DNA of 30,558 nt. Source: Spirochaetia bacterium. Lineage in GTDB: Bacteria > Spirochaetota > Spirochaetia > Treponematales > Breznakiellaceae. A program made the position numbers and the translations under genes. Under the pieces are notes generated by a model. It was not told where the DNA came from and made no database searches. It worked only from the letters and a program-made list of their open reading frames with translations. Each line of letters starts with the position of its first letter. The first letter of the stretch is position 1. This document shows, piece after piece, positions 22,529-30,558 of the stretch. Location: the NCBI GenBank assembly GCA_025997795.1, contig BNVB01000025.1:1-30558 (forward strand). The letters run 5' to 3'.

Positions 22529-23956
22529 TTACAAGCGCACACGGAAGACACTTCCGATGCTGCTGCTTTCCGCAGCAATGGTTCCGCCGTGGGCCTGAAC
22601 AATGGCGGCGCTTATGGCCAGGCCTATCCCCGCACCGCCGGTACTGCGGCTGCGGGATTTGTCGGAACGGTAAAAGCGTTCAAAGATATGGGGCAGATCA
22701 GTTTCCATAATGCCAATGCCGGTGTCGGCGACAGAAACTTCCCAGCTAACGCCGACACCGGCGGCTTTTTCCACGGTAACGGTAATGGTTCCCCGGTCGG
22801 TATATTTTACGGCATTGGACAAGAGATTGACAAAAACCTGCTTAATCCGGTCATAGTCGGCGGTGATGTGACTTTCTGCAAGATCAAGTTTTATCGTAAT
22901 ACTTTTTTCAAGTGCCGTTGCTTTGAATTGCTCTGCTGTTGTGCGCAATAAGACCGCCAGGTCAAACTCAGTTTTATTAAGAACAATATTTTCCCATTCA
23001 AGGCCGGCAAGGGTGTTTAAATCCTCTGCCAATTTGGCAAGGCGGATAACTTCTTCATGACAGCTTTGCAGATGATCCGTATCGGCCTGGTATACCCCAT
23101 CTATCATCGCTTCAATGCTTCCCTGCAGACAGGTAAGAGGAGTACGCAGTTCATGAGCAATGTCGGCAGTAAGCTGCTTTTGGCGGCGTTCCCCCTCTTC
23201 CAGTTCCGCGGCCAATTCATTGATAGAGCGGGAAAGGCCCGCAAGTTCCCTTGTTTTATAGCGCTCGTTTATCCTTATAACGGGCGCCGCAGCCTCTGCG
23301 TTCCGGGAACCCGGAATGCCATGGGCCTGCGCTATTTTCCGGGCCGCTTCTCCCGCTTTTAGGATTGGTTTGGCTATGGCCCGTGACAGTACAAGGGAAA
23401 TGATAATGCTAAACAGGGTAAGAACCGCGGTGGCTGTAAGAAGCAGCCGGTTTATCGACCGCAAAAATTGTGTTTCTGTTTCGCTGTAGAAAAAAGGACC
23501 GTAGGTTTCGATAAGTACCCTGCCTATGGTTCTGCCTGCATAACGAAGCGGATATACCTCTGTTTGCATGATACCGTTTACGCGGAAGGTACTTTCCATA
23601 CGTTCCGTTATGCTGCTTATAACAGCGGCGCATTGTTCCATGTCGCAGGAACGGGCATCCCATACGGGATTTCCCCGTTCATCTTCCACCGTTACAAGGT
23701 AACCTTCGTGAACAAAAAACATTCCCATGGCCTCTACGGTAACCGTATCGAAACTCCGGCTCATTGGGTTGTACTGTTCCGCTATCGAAGAAACAATGTT
23801 CCCGCTTTTTTCTGTTATGTTGTCTTTAACAAGGGCGGTAAAAAAGAATCCGGTAAATATATTGATGACAATTGTTAGAACACCCAGCGCAAGGCTGATA
23901 AAAAGCGCATGGGTAAGAGTTAAGCGGTTTTGGAGGCTTATGGTAAGATCAGCCAC
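22529..23956 (-). CDS. Sensor histidine kinase (HAMP, HisKA, HATPase)
   Basis: The 475-residue membrane protein has a membrane segment at about 13-35, an extracytoplasmic sensor of about 130 residues with two cysteines (104 and 109), a second membrane segment at about 172-194, a HAMP region to about 255, a HisKA helix with His268 (DIAHELRTPLT), and an ATPase domain with Asn381 (NLLSNAVKYTD), DTGIGI (411-416) and GAGIGLAI. It resembles BaeS-type envelope kinases. The GTG start overlaps the regulator gene by 8 nt, so the two are translated together. The signal is unknown. Confidence 0.95.
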   Translation of the reverse strand: MADLTISLQNRLTLTHALFISLALGVLTIVINIFTGFFFTALVKDNITEKSGNIVSSIAEQYNPMSRSFDTVTVEAMGMFFVHEGYLVTVEDERGNPVWDARSCDMEQCAAVISSITERMESTFRVNGIMQTEVYPLRYAGRTIGRVLIETYGPFFYSETETQFLRSINRLLLTATAVLTLFSIIISLVLSRAIAKPILKAGEAARKIAQAHGIPGSRNAEAAAPVIRINERYKTRELAGLSRSINELAAELEEGERRQKQLTADIAHELRTPLTCLQGSIEAMIDGVYQADTDHLQSCHEEVIRLAKLAEDLNTLAGLEWENIVLNKTEFDLAVLLRTTAEQFKATALEKSITIKLDLAESHITADYDRIKQVFVNLLSNAVKYTDRGTITVTVEKAAGVGVSWEVSVADTGIGIMETDLPHIFERFYRSDKSRSRSTGGAGIGLAISAAIVQAHGGTIAAESSSIGSVFRVRL

Positions 23957-24629
23957 AGCGGTACCCCATGCCGTAAACGGTTACAATATATTTTGGTTTT
24001 TTGGGATCGTCCCCCAGCTTTGCCCGGATATTTTTAATGTGGGTATCAATGGCCCGGTCAAAGCCGTCATAGGTCTCTCCTTTTATGGCTTCAAGGATTT
24101 CATCGCGGGTAAAAATTTTTGCCTGCCGGGACATTAGAAGAACAAGGATGTGGTATTCATCACGGGTTAATACAAGCGTTTTACCATTTTTGCTGATACT
24201 CTTTTTTTCGGTGTCAACCACCAGATCGTCATACATCAGGAATAAAGCGGCCTCTCTTGGTTTTCCCCGCCGCAGTGCTGCTTCCACACGGGCCATAAGC
24301 TGCCGGGGACTAAAGGGCTTACAGACATAATCGTCCGCCCCAATACGAAGGCCGCGGATAATGTCTTCTTCCTCCACTTTGGCGGTGATCATGATAATGG
24401 GAACAGCCGATGTTTCCCGCACCCTGCGGCAGAATTCTTCGCCGGAAAAATCGGGGAGCATAAGGTCGAGCAAAATCAAAGAAACACGGTGCTGTTCAAA
24501 AAGCCGCATCCCCTCCCCGGCGCTTTTGGCGCAAAGGGCGGTATAACCGTTTATTTCAAGGTAGGATTTTACCAGCTGGAGGATTTTTTCTTCATCGTCT
24601 ACTACCAGAACTGCCTGTTTTGTTTTCAT
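23949..24629 (-). CDS. OmpR-family response regulator
   Basis: The 226-residue transcription factor has a receiver domain with D11-D12, phosphoacceptor Asp55 (LLDLMLPD), Thr82 and Lys104 (VCKPF), and a C-terminal winged-helix domain with LTRDEYHILVLLMSRQ, DTHIKNIRAKL and VYGMGYRC, typical of the OmpR/PhoB class. Its cognate kinase follows with an 8-nt overlap. It starts 8 nt after the tyrA stop, so transcription probably reads in from the aromatic amino acid genes. Targets cannot be told. Confidence 0.95.
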   Translation of the reverse strand: MKTKQAVLVVDDEEKILQLVKSYLEINGYTALCAKSAGEGMRLFEQHRVSLILLDLMLPDFSGEEFCRRVRETSAVPIIMITAKVEEEDIIRGLRIGADDYVCKPFSPRQLMARVEAALRRGKPREAALFLMYDDLVVDTEKKSISKNGKTLVLTRDEYHILVLLMSRQAKIFTRDEILEAIKGETYDGFDRAIDTHIKNIRAKLGDDPKKPKYIVTVYGMGYRCG

Positions 24630-24637
24630 AATTTCCG

Positions 24638-25471
24638 TTAACCCGCCATGGCGGCGCGCCGTTCCCGTACCGCCGTCAGCCGGGCTTCCAGTTCCGCTGC
24701 CGGGCCGTCTGCTATTAATCCCTTGATTTCATCAAGGGATTTTTCAAATTTCCCAATGCGGTCCAGCAGTTTTTCCCGGTTTTCCAGAAAGAGCTCTGTC
24801 CACATGGGGGCGTTAAGCATGGCAATGCGGGTAAGATCTTCAAAGCTGCCGCCGCCGTAACGGGTAATTTCCCTGTCTTCTTCGCAGTCAATAAGAGAAG
24901 CTGCAATAACATGGCAGAGCTGGCTGGTAAAGGCAATTTTACTGTCGTGATCTGCGGCGGAAGTTTCGCTGATGCGGCTAAACCCCATGCGGCCAATCAG
25001 TTCCTTGAGTACTGTTATATTTTCCGGCTTGTTCCGTTTTACCGGGGTAAGGATATAGTTTTTTCCCGCAAAGCTGACCAAACCCGCATTGGCAAAACCG
25101 CCCTTTTCCGCCCCTGCCATGGGATGGCCGGGGATAAAATCAAGATCCGGCCGTACCCGTTCTGCCAGGGCGGCAATACTTCCCTTGATCCCCGCAATGT
25201 CGGTAAGGAGGGCTCCTGTTTTAAAGGCAGCCATCCATGTTTCTGTAAAACGAATTAGTGTAGAAGGGTTAAGGCAAAGAAACACGATGTCACAGCGGCC
25301 CAGCATGGCGGCAGGATCATCGCAGCCTTCGTCGATGATGCCGCTTTTTTTTGCATCACAAAGAATTACACGATCAGTGTCATGGGCCAGAATCCGAAGC
25401 GGCCGCAGAGCCATGGCAATGGCGCCGCCCATAAGGCCGAGCCCAACGATCCCCACAGTGCAGGGCATCAC
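24638..25471 (-). CDS. tyrA: Prephenate dehydrogenase
   Basis: The 277-residue enzyme oxidatively decarboxylates prephenate to 4-hydroxyphenylpyruvate in tyrosine synthesis. It has a Rossmann fold G10-x-G12-xx-G15 (GLGLMGG), DIAGIKG, IPGHPMAGAEKGG with His116, and SAADHDSKIAFTSQLCHVIA in the helical dimerisation domain. There is no chorismate mutase or ACT fusion. The start may be GTG at 25471 (4-nt overlap with aroF) or ATG at 25468 (1-nt overlap); AAGGA within aroF serves either. Confidence 0.93.
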   Translation of the reverse strand: MMPCTVGIVGLGLMGGAIAMALRPLRILAHDTDRVILCDAKKSGIIDEGCDDPAAMLGRCDIVFLCLNPSTLIRFTETWMAAFKTGALLTDIAGIKGSIAALAERVRPDLDFIPGHPMAGAEKGGFANAGLVSFAGKNYILTPVKRNKPENITVLKELIGRMGFSRISETSAADHDSKIAFTSQLCHVIAASLIDCEEDREITRYGGGSFEDLTRIAMLNAPMWTELFLENREKLLDRIGKFEKSLDEIKGLIADGPAAELEARLTAVRERRAAMAG

Positions 25472-26478
25472 ATTGTTTTTCCTTCAAGGGCAGCATATTT
25501 TTTTAGCGTTACCATGAGGTCCGAAAAACCGCCGGGGGTAAGGGACTGTTCGCCGTCGCAGAGAGCATTTTCCGGATCGTTGTGAACCTCGATAATAAGG
25601 CCATCGGCGCCGGCGGCAACGGCGGCTTTGGCGGCGGCGGGTACCAGCGAGGAGATACCCGTGGCATGACTGGGGTCCACAATCACCGGCAGGTGGGTTT
25701 TTTGTTTAAGCCAGGGTACCGCGGCGATGTCCAGCGTATTCCGGGCAAAACTTTCAAAGGTTCTTATTCCCCGTTCGCAGAGTATTACCTGTTCGTTCCC
25801 CCCTGCCATAATATACTCGGCGGCCATAAGCAGTTCCGTTACCGTGGAAGCCAATCCCCGTTTAAGCAAAATGGGTTTGCTGCACCGGCCCAGCTCTTTA
25901 AGAAGGTTAAAGTTCTGCATATTCCGGGCGCCCACCTGGATAATGTCGATTTCGTCAAATACCTCCAGCTGGTGAATCTCCATCAGTTCCGAAACCACCG
26001 GCAGGCCCGTTTCTTTTTTTGCAGCCACCAGCAGGTTGATCCCTTCGCAGCCCATGCCCTGGAAACTGTACGGACTGGTCCGGGGTTTAAAAATTCCACC
26101 CCGAAGAAAAGCTGCCCCGGCCGCTTTTACCGCCTTTGCCACAGCCACGATTTGTTCGGGACTTTCTACCGAACAGGGACCTGCCATTACTCCAAAAAAA
26201 CCGCCGCCTATTTTTGCGGACCCGCAGTTTATGCGGGTATCTGTGGGATGGAAAAGCCGGTTGGCCCTTTTGTAGGGTTCCTGTACCCGAAGAACCTTGG
26301 CCACCAGATGGTGAGCGCCAATCGCTTCCGGATCAAGGGAAGATGTATCGCCCACAAGGCCAAGTACCGTCTGGTTTTCGCCCTTTGAAATATGTACTGT
26401 TAATCCCCTGCTTTCCAGCGAGGCGATAAAGGAATCCGAATCGTCCTGGGTAATGCCCTGTTTTAATGCTACAATCAT
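25468..26478 (-). CDS. aroF: 3-deoxy-7-phosphoheptulonate (DAHP) synthase, AroF/type I-beta
   Basis: The 336-residue enzyme condenses PEP and erythrose 4-phosphate, the first step of the shikimate pathway. An N-terminal ferredoxin/ACT-like domain (1-70) of the Thermotoga kind, which in relatives mediates Tyr/Phe feedback, precedes the barrel with MAGPCSVES (metal ligand Cys102), KPRTSPYSFQG (131-141), LLKRG and IVDPSHATG (His271). Together with tyrA it forms a tyrosine-directed pair. It lies 7 nt after the stop of the upstream lipoprotein gene, and no separate promoter is seen. Confidence 0.95.
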   Translation of the reverse strand: MIVALKQGITQDDSDSFIASLESRGLTVHISKGENQTVLGLVGDTSSLDPEAIGAHHLVAKVLRVQEPYKRANRLFHPTDTRINCGSAKIGGGFFGVMAGPCSVESPEQIVAVAKAVKAAGAAFLRGGIFKPRTSPYSFQGMGCEGINLLVAAKKETGLPVVSELMEIHQLEVFDEIDIIQVGARNMQNFNLLKELGRCSKPILLKRGLASTVTELLMAAEYIMAGGNEQVILCERGIRTFESFARNTLDIAAVPWLKQKTHLPVIVDPSHATGISSLVPAAAKAAVAAGADGLIIEVHNDPENALCDGEQSLTPGGFSDLMVTLKKYAALEGKTM

Positions 26479-26485
26479 ACTAAAC

Positions 26486-27343
26486 TTATCGCTTTAAGCC
26501 GGTACTGCCGCTGTAGTTAAAGGGAAGTTTTAGGGCGGCAAATTGTTCAAGACCCTGGGGGCTTAAGATCGCTTCTCCGGCGCAGGTGTAGTTTACCGTT
26601 TTTCCCCCGGCTGCCATGGCGGCAATTTCCTGAACCATGGAAAGGGAATTGATATTCACCGTTATCGGCACCTGCGTGGTACGGCGGGCTGGAATGGAAA
26701 GACGCCCCGGCGCAGAACCTGAAGCCCAGGAAGTATTATTAACCGCAAAGGCATAGTCCAGTTTATCCAGATTCAGTGCAAAGGCATTTTTATTGTCCAC
26801 CAGCCAGGTAAGAATAAACTCAACCCTGGAAGCGCTTAAGGAATTAAAACGTACGCCGCTAAAGGAAAGGGCAGGCATTTTTATCATAGGGATAAGACCG
26901 CTATGGGAAGTGGTAAATGTTTTACCGGACAATACCGGAAGGGGAAACCGGGCGCCCAGATCAACACGATAGGGGGCTTCATCGGCATCCAGGAGGGCGG
27001 CGGCAGTTTTGTAAAGCCCTTCATAGGACACCGCAAAAGGAAGTTCCACTATTGTGGAACTGTTGGCAGCGATCTTGTTGTTGTTCTTTACCGTTCCGGA
27101 AAGAAAAGAGCTGTCCCGGATAAAAAGGTTCCAGTCAATTTCCGGAAACGGTATGGGAAAGGGATTATCGTTTTTTACGCTGATTTTGGCCAGCATATCG
27201 GCGCCTGAAAAATTGAGCCCGGTAACGGATACTGAATCAAAAGACAGGGAAGGTTCTGCAATGATACCGGACACAGATTCACAAGTACCAAGAACCAGAG
27301 CAAGGGTAATAACCAGTAACACGGGAAGTAGTTTGTTTTTCAT
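26486..27343 (-). CDS. LEA14-like (WHy domain) lipoprotein
   Basis: The 285-residue protein starts at an ATG with AAGGAG 7 nt upstream. A Lys-rich start and hydrophobic stretch end in LALVLGTCES; Cys20 is a likely lipidation site although Thr at -1 is atypical of standard lipoboxes and closer to spirochetal ones. The mature part has two related halves of the LEA14/WHy type: VSVTGLNFSGADMLAKISVKNDNPFPIPFPEIDWNL and VRFNSLSASRVEFILTWLVDNKNAFALNLDKLDYAF, each with the N-x-(N/K) Pro/Ala-F turn and a variable (F/L)-type strand. Related proteins are exported desiccation- or envelope-linked factors of unknown role. Between serS and aroF. Confidence 0.8.
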   Translation of the reverse strand: MKNKLLPVLLVITLALVLGTCESVSGIIAEPSLSFDSVSVTGLNFSGADMLAKISVKNDNPFPIPFPEIDWNLFIRDSSFLSGTVKNNNKIAANSSTIVELPFAVSYEGLYKTAAALLDADEAPYRVDLGARFPLPVLSGKTFTTSHSGLIPMIKMPALSFSGVRFNSLSASRVEFILTWLVDNKNAFALNLDKLDYAFAVNNTSWASGSAPGRLSIPARRTTQVPITVNINSLSMVQEIAAMAAGGKTVNYTCAGEAILSPQGLEQFAALKLPFNYSGSTGLKR

Positions 27344-27384
27344 TTTTTTCTCCTTCTGGTTAAACGTTGTGTTAAAGACAAAGA

Positions 27385-28668
27385 CTAACACGCCGCTTTT
27401 GGTTTTATTGTCTCAAAACCGCAATAGGGAACCAGGGCCCTGGGAATTTTTACCGAGCCGTCGGCCTGCTGGAAATTTTCCAGAATGGCGATGATACCCC
27501 GGGAGACGGCAATGGCGGTTCCGTTAAGCATGTGAACAAAACGGTTTTTGCCTTCATCGTCTTTGTACTTTACATTAAGACGGCGGGCCTGGTAATCGGT
27601 ACAATTGGAGGTGGAAGTAACCTCCCCCCATTCGCCGTTGTTCCGTCCGGGCATCCATGCTTCCAGGTCCCACTTGCGGTACGCCGGGGCGCCCAGGTCG
27701 CCGGTGCAGGTATCCACCACCCGGAAGGGAATTTCCAGGCCGGAAAAAATTGCTTCTTCTATGGAACGGAGTTCTTCGTGGAAAACATCGGATTCTTCCG
27801 GCAGACAGTACACAAACATTTCAAGTTTGGTAAACTGATGAACCCGGTAAAGCCCCTTGCTAAACTGGCCCGCCGCCCCGGCTTCGCGCCGGAAACAGTG
27901 GGAAAGGCCCGCCATACGCAGGGGCAGTTTATCCCTGGACAACACCGTGTTGGAATAGTAACCCCCCAGGGTTATCTCTGCGGTTCCCACAAGACACGTT
28001 TCTTCCCCTTCCAGGGTATACACATTGGATTCTTCCCCCCGGGGATTAAAACCAATGCCGGTAAGAATTTCTTCCCGGGCAATATCGGGGGTGATAAAGG
28101 GGGTAAAGCCCTTTTTTTGCAGAATATCCAGGGCATAACGGACAAGACCCAATTCCAGGAAAACCCCTTCGTTTTTAAGGTAATAGAATTTGGTACCCGA
28201 AACTTTGGTGGCCGAATCAAAATCAATGATGTCTAAATCCTGGCCAAGTTTTACATGATCTGCGGCGGGAAAATCAAAGGTTAGCGGCTGGCCAACCCGT
28301 TTGACTTCCAGGTTGTCTTTGTCTTCCCTGCCCCGGGGCGCATCGGGATGAGCCATATTGGGAATACGCCGGGCCTCTGTTTCCAGTTCCACTTCAATTT
28401 TAGAAAGTTCCGCCTCGGCGGCGCTTATGTCTTCTTTAAGTTTTTTGCCTTCTTCAATAAGCCCTGTACGTTCACCGGCCTCAAGTTTGCTTTTCATAGC
28501 GGAAGCATTGGCGTTCCGTTTCTGCTGCAGGTTTTGCAGGGCCGTGGTAAGGGCAGTACGTTTTTCAAAAAGCCGAGCCACAAGATCGGCATCGGCCTTC
28601 ATATACCGGTCGGCTATGTTCTTTTTTACTTCGCCGAGGTGATCAACAATAAAACGATAATCCAACAT
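27385..28668 (-). CDS. serS: Seryl-tRNA synthetase
   Basis: The 427-residue class-II synthetase charges tRNA-Ser. An N-terminal coiled-coil arm (about 30-105) recognises the tRNA long arm. Catalytic motifs are TAEI (229-232), motif 2 FRREAGAAG (259-267), FTKLEMF, and motif 3 with LNGTAIAVSRGIIAILENFQ (Arg390). The Ser-binding TSTSNCTDYQARR segment is intact. It starts 9 nt after the DUF1015 gene with a weak ribosome binding site, so the two are probably co-transcribed. Confidence 0.97.
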   Translation of the reverse strand: MLDYRFIVDHLGEVKKNIADRYMKADADLVARLFEKRTALTTALQNLQQKRNANASAMKSKLEAGERTGLIEEGKKLKEDISAAEAELSKIEVELETEARRIPNMAHPDAPRGREDKDNLEVKRVGQPLTFDFPAADHVKLGQDLDIIDFDSATKVSGTKFYYLKNEGVFLELGLVRYALDILQKKGFTPFITPDIAREEILTGIGFNPRGEESNVYTLEGEETCLVGTAEITLGGYYSNTVLSRDKLPLRMAGLSHCFRREAGAAGQFSKGLYRVHQFTKLEMFVYCLPEESDVFHEELRSIEEAIFSGLEIPFRVVDTCTGDLGAPAYRKWDLEAWMPGRNNGEWGEVTSTSNCTDYQARRLNVKYKDDEGKNRFVHMLNGTAIAVSRGIIAILENFQQADGSVKIPRALVPYCGFETIKPKAAC

Positions 28669-28677
28669 TGTTCTATG

Positions 28678-30129
28678 TTATCCGAAAAGTTTCCTGCATT
28701 CAAGGTAGAAGCGCTTTTCGCACGCTTCCCCCATGGAAAAACTTTTGTGGGGCAGGGCGCCCCGGCGCGCCGCGGTTTCAAATAGGCCCTGTTTGCGGAA
28801 CGGAGGAAGCAGTATCCCCGTAAGCGGAGTGCCTCCAGGATTAGCGGAATCGCCGGGTTTTCCTGTAAGGCGGAACAATTCTTCTGCACCGTGGATATAG
28901 TCGATGGTGATTCCGGAATGTTCCGCCATAAAGCGGTTAAGCAGGGGTTGGAGTGTATCCACCGCCAGGGGAACCGGATCTGCTTCTGCCAAAAAACAAT
29001 CTGCGCCGGAGACAATGCCAAAACGGAGCAGTCCGCCGTGTTCGTCCTGCACTAACTCTGCCAGTTTTTCCCGTGATCCGGCAGTACCAGGTTGATCCCC
29101 GGCAGCCTGGCCCAGGGGACGGCAGCGGAAACCGGGCAATTCCGCAAAAAGATTCTTGATATCCGCCGCAGAAGCGCCAAAAACAAGGCGATGGATGGGC
29201 TCAACACTCAGCGCCGGATCGTAGAGGCTTTCCAGCTCCACCAGGGCCCAGCGGGCAGGGTGGTTCCGGAGACCCGTTTCGCCCGGGTGGGTACTTTTGT
29301 ATTCTTCCCAAATTCCCTTGGCGGCGGCCAGGGAATGGTTGCCATCCCCCACCGCATAAAGAAAGGGCAAAGACGAGGCGGAATTTTCTGTGGAACGGCG
29401 GGTAAGTTTTTCAAGACCCGCAGCGAGCACTTCCAGGTCTTCCGTTTTGTCCAGCTTCCAGCCCCGGACCCTGCCGGACCCAAACATCAGTTCCGTATCG
29501 TACAGCGGGGCGCCGGTCTTTTTTGCCCGTTCGCCCAGGGCGGGAAGCAGGGCATTTTCCTCATCATCAAGCAGAACCAGGATATGGGGCGTTTCCAGCG
29601 GAGCGTTCCGCCGGACATCCATACGGGCAGGGAGCCGTTCCGGCAGGGTACCTTCGGTGGGGCGGGCCAGGGCAGCGGTTCCGGCTTTCCAGTCGTACTG
29701 TTCCAGGTCCAGAGCAATAACCAGACCCCGCCGCCCCCGGTGAAAAGGGGTATCCCGCTCAACATACACAAGGGTTTCCAGCGGCGGAGCAAAAACCCCC
29801 GAACCGGATGCCAGATAAGAGCCCATGTTTTGGTGTATAGAAGCGATAAGTTCTTTTCTGCCGCCATCTTCCAGATACACCTCGGGATAAATTAGTTTGA
29901 TGCAGGAAGGAGCTTCCCCGGCAAAAGCCCGGACCTTTTCCCAGTAATCCCTATCCTGGGTAAACTGATCGCAGGCAATAACCGCCCACTGCGGCAGGCT
30001 GGTTCCCGGTTTGGGAAGAAGCACCTGGGGGACAGCGGCCCCCAGGGCAGCGAGGCGGGCAAGCGCCGGCACCTGCGTGGTGCGGCGGGTGTCCAACGCT
30101 TCCGCTTCTACTTTGGTCATATCAATCAT
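28678..30129 (-). CDS. DUF1015 family protein
   Basis: The 483-residue protein starts at ATG with AGGAG 6 nt upstream. It matches DUF1015 (PF06245): WAVIACDQFTQDRDYWE, YPEVYLEDGG, RPTEGTLPERLPARMDVRRNAPLETPHILVLLDDEENAL, GDGNHS (261-266) followed by a helix, LVELESLYDP, and a C-terminal KSFSMGEACEKRFYLECRK segment. No biochemical function is established. The family is often near serine biosynthesis genes, and here serS follows directly, so a link to serine metabolism is plausible but not shown. First gene of the run that continues to the sensor kinase. Confidence 0.9.
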   Translation of the reverse strand: MIDMTKVEAEALDTRRTTQVPALARLAALGAAVPQVLLPKPGTSLPQWAVIACDQFTQDRDYWEKVRAFAGEAPSCIKLIYPEVYLEDGGRKELIASIHQNMGSYLASGSGVFAPPLETLVYVERDTPFHRGRRGLVIALDLEQYDWKAGTAALARPTEGTLPERLPARMDVRRNAPLETPHILVLLDDEENALLPALGERAKKTGAPLYDTELMFGSGRVRGWKLDKTEDLEVLAAGLEKLTRRSTENSASSLPFLYAVGDGNHSLAAAKGIWEEYKSTHPGETGLRNHPARWALVELESLYDPALSVEPIHRLVFGASAADIKNLFAELPGFRCRPLGQAAGDQPGTAGSREKLAELVQDEHGGLLRFGIVSGADCFLAEADPVPLAVDTLQPLLNRFMAEHSGITIDYIHGAEELFRLTGKPGDSANPGGTPLTGILLPPFRKQGLFETAARRGALPHKSFSMGEACEKRFYLECRKLFG

Positions 30130-30167
30130 AGGTACTCCTGGTTTACCACTCGTGGGGGTGGTACTAG

Positions 30168-30173
30168 ACTATA
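30168..30173 (-). promoter_or_regulatory. Possible -10 element for the DUF1015-serS run
   Basis: TATAGT on the minus strand lies 38 nt upstream of the ATG at 30129. The best -35 at 17 nt spacing (TGTTCT) is weak. An imperfect inverted repeat CCACTC...GGGGTGG (30146-30161) lies in the leader. Support is slight. Confidence 0.25.
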
Positions 30174-30254
30174 CCTTAGTTTTTCTTTCAAGAACAGGGA
30201 GGAGGGGCAATTGACAGTTTGAAATGCCAAAGTGATGGGGAATGAGGAATAGTA

Positions 30255-30338
30255 AACCGCAAAGGCGACCAAGGCGCGCAAAGGAGAAGAAAAGACCTTC
30301 GGGGCTATCCTTCATCTTCCTTCGGCGATTTCGCGGTT
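30255..30338. repeat. Imperfect 84-bp inverted repeat
   Basis: AACCGCAAA at 30255-30263 pairs with TTTCGCGGTT at 30329-30338 (one bulged base), and AAGGAGAAG pairs with CTTCCTT further in. It is followed directly by the 14-bp palindrome TTAAGAATTCTTAA at 30337-30350. It lies at the junction to the AT-rich segment. It could end transcription of the incoming minus-strand gene or be a dispersed repeat. Confidence 0.5.
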
Positions 30339-30376
30339 AAGAATTCTTAATCCGTAGGTTACCAGGTACCATTTTT

Positions 30377-30558
30377 TTACCCCAACAACCAATTTTCAAC
30401 CCATATTAAAAAATTATTTTCATTCATTGGTTCTATATTATCAAATAATCTTCGCTGAAAATTATTTTGTTTGGCACCAATTTTTCCACCCATGATATAT
30501 TTTAAACAATCATCATTATTTAATACATAATAATTATCATCATTCTCTTGCCCAAAAA
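30377..30558 (-). CDS. C-terminal fragment of an AT-rich, Asn-rich protein (runs off window)
   Basis: A minus-strand frame is open from the window edge to TAA at 30379-30377, giving 59 residues that end IWVENWLLG. Eleven are Asn and five are Asp, and the codons are almost all A/T-ending (AAT, GAT, TTA, ATA), unlike every other gene in the window. I do not recognise the protein. The composition fits recent acquisition from an AT-rich source. Because only the end is visible, the assignment as coding rests on the open frame and amino-acid composition. Confidence 0.5.
   Translation of the reverse strand, partial: FGQENDDNYYVLNNDDCLKYIMGGKIGAKQNNFQRRLFDNIEPMNENNFLIWVENWLLG

Overview
The window looks like a chromosomal segment of a spirochete, most likely a Treponema of the free-living or termite-gut type. 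The grounds are several Cys-lipidated proteins with spirochete-style signal peptides, a cheR-cheB-yaaR-ricT cluster, a bactofilin next to an M23 peptidase, a DUF1015-serS pair, and two genes of the Rpn / putative-transposase PD-(D/E)XK group (one subfamily, TIGR01784, is named after Treponema denticola). The genus is an inference; no rRNA or other phylogenetic marker was compared.

Layout. Positions 1-4350 are an accessory zone: the start of a truncated PD-(D/E)XK gene (minus), a complete Rpn-type nuclease gene (plus) lying between copies of a three-copy hairpin repeat, and a minus-strand beta-helix lipoprotein gene whose leader contains 11 tandem copies of a 7-bp repeat. A dihydrouridine synthase follows (minus, 4348-5493), with short palindromic repeats built into both ends of its reading frame. 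Positions 5601-8863 (plus) hold a CheY-like regulator, a flavodiiron protein, RidA and a ferredoxin-type aldo/keto reductase, closed by a 13-bp hairpin. Two divergent unknown genes come next, then a Gfo/Idh/MocA oxidoreductase, GTP-type PEP carboxykinase, a lipoprotein, an M23 envelope peptidase and a bactofilin (all plus). Positions 15218-18684 (minus) are cheR-cheB-yaaR-ricT. CTP synthase and an LptC-like lipoprotein follow on plus, then thrH (minus) and birA (plus).

Positions 22529-30129 form one tightly packed minus-strand run: DUF1015 protein, serS, a LEA14-like lipoprotein, DAHP synthase, prephenate dehydrogenase, an OmpR-type regulator and its sensor kinase. The last ~180 bases abruptly become AT-rich and hold the C-terminal end of an unrecognised Asn-rich protein running off the window, which suggests the edge of a transferred segment.

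Genes that probably act together: M23 peptidase with bactofilin (cell shape), CheR with CheB (receptor methylation), YaaR with RicT, and AroF with TyrA (tyrosine synthesis) co-transcribed with a two-component system. The most unusual signals are the frame-shifting 7-bp repeat in the lipoprotein leader, the hairpin repeats around the Rpn gene, and a recurring arrangement in which a -10-like hexamer ends exactly 7 nt before an ATG that has no Shine-Dalgarno sequence, suggesting leaderless mRNAs.
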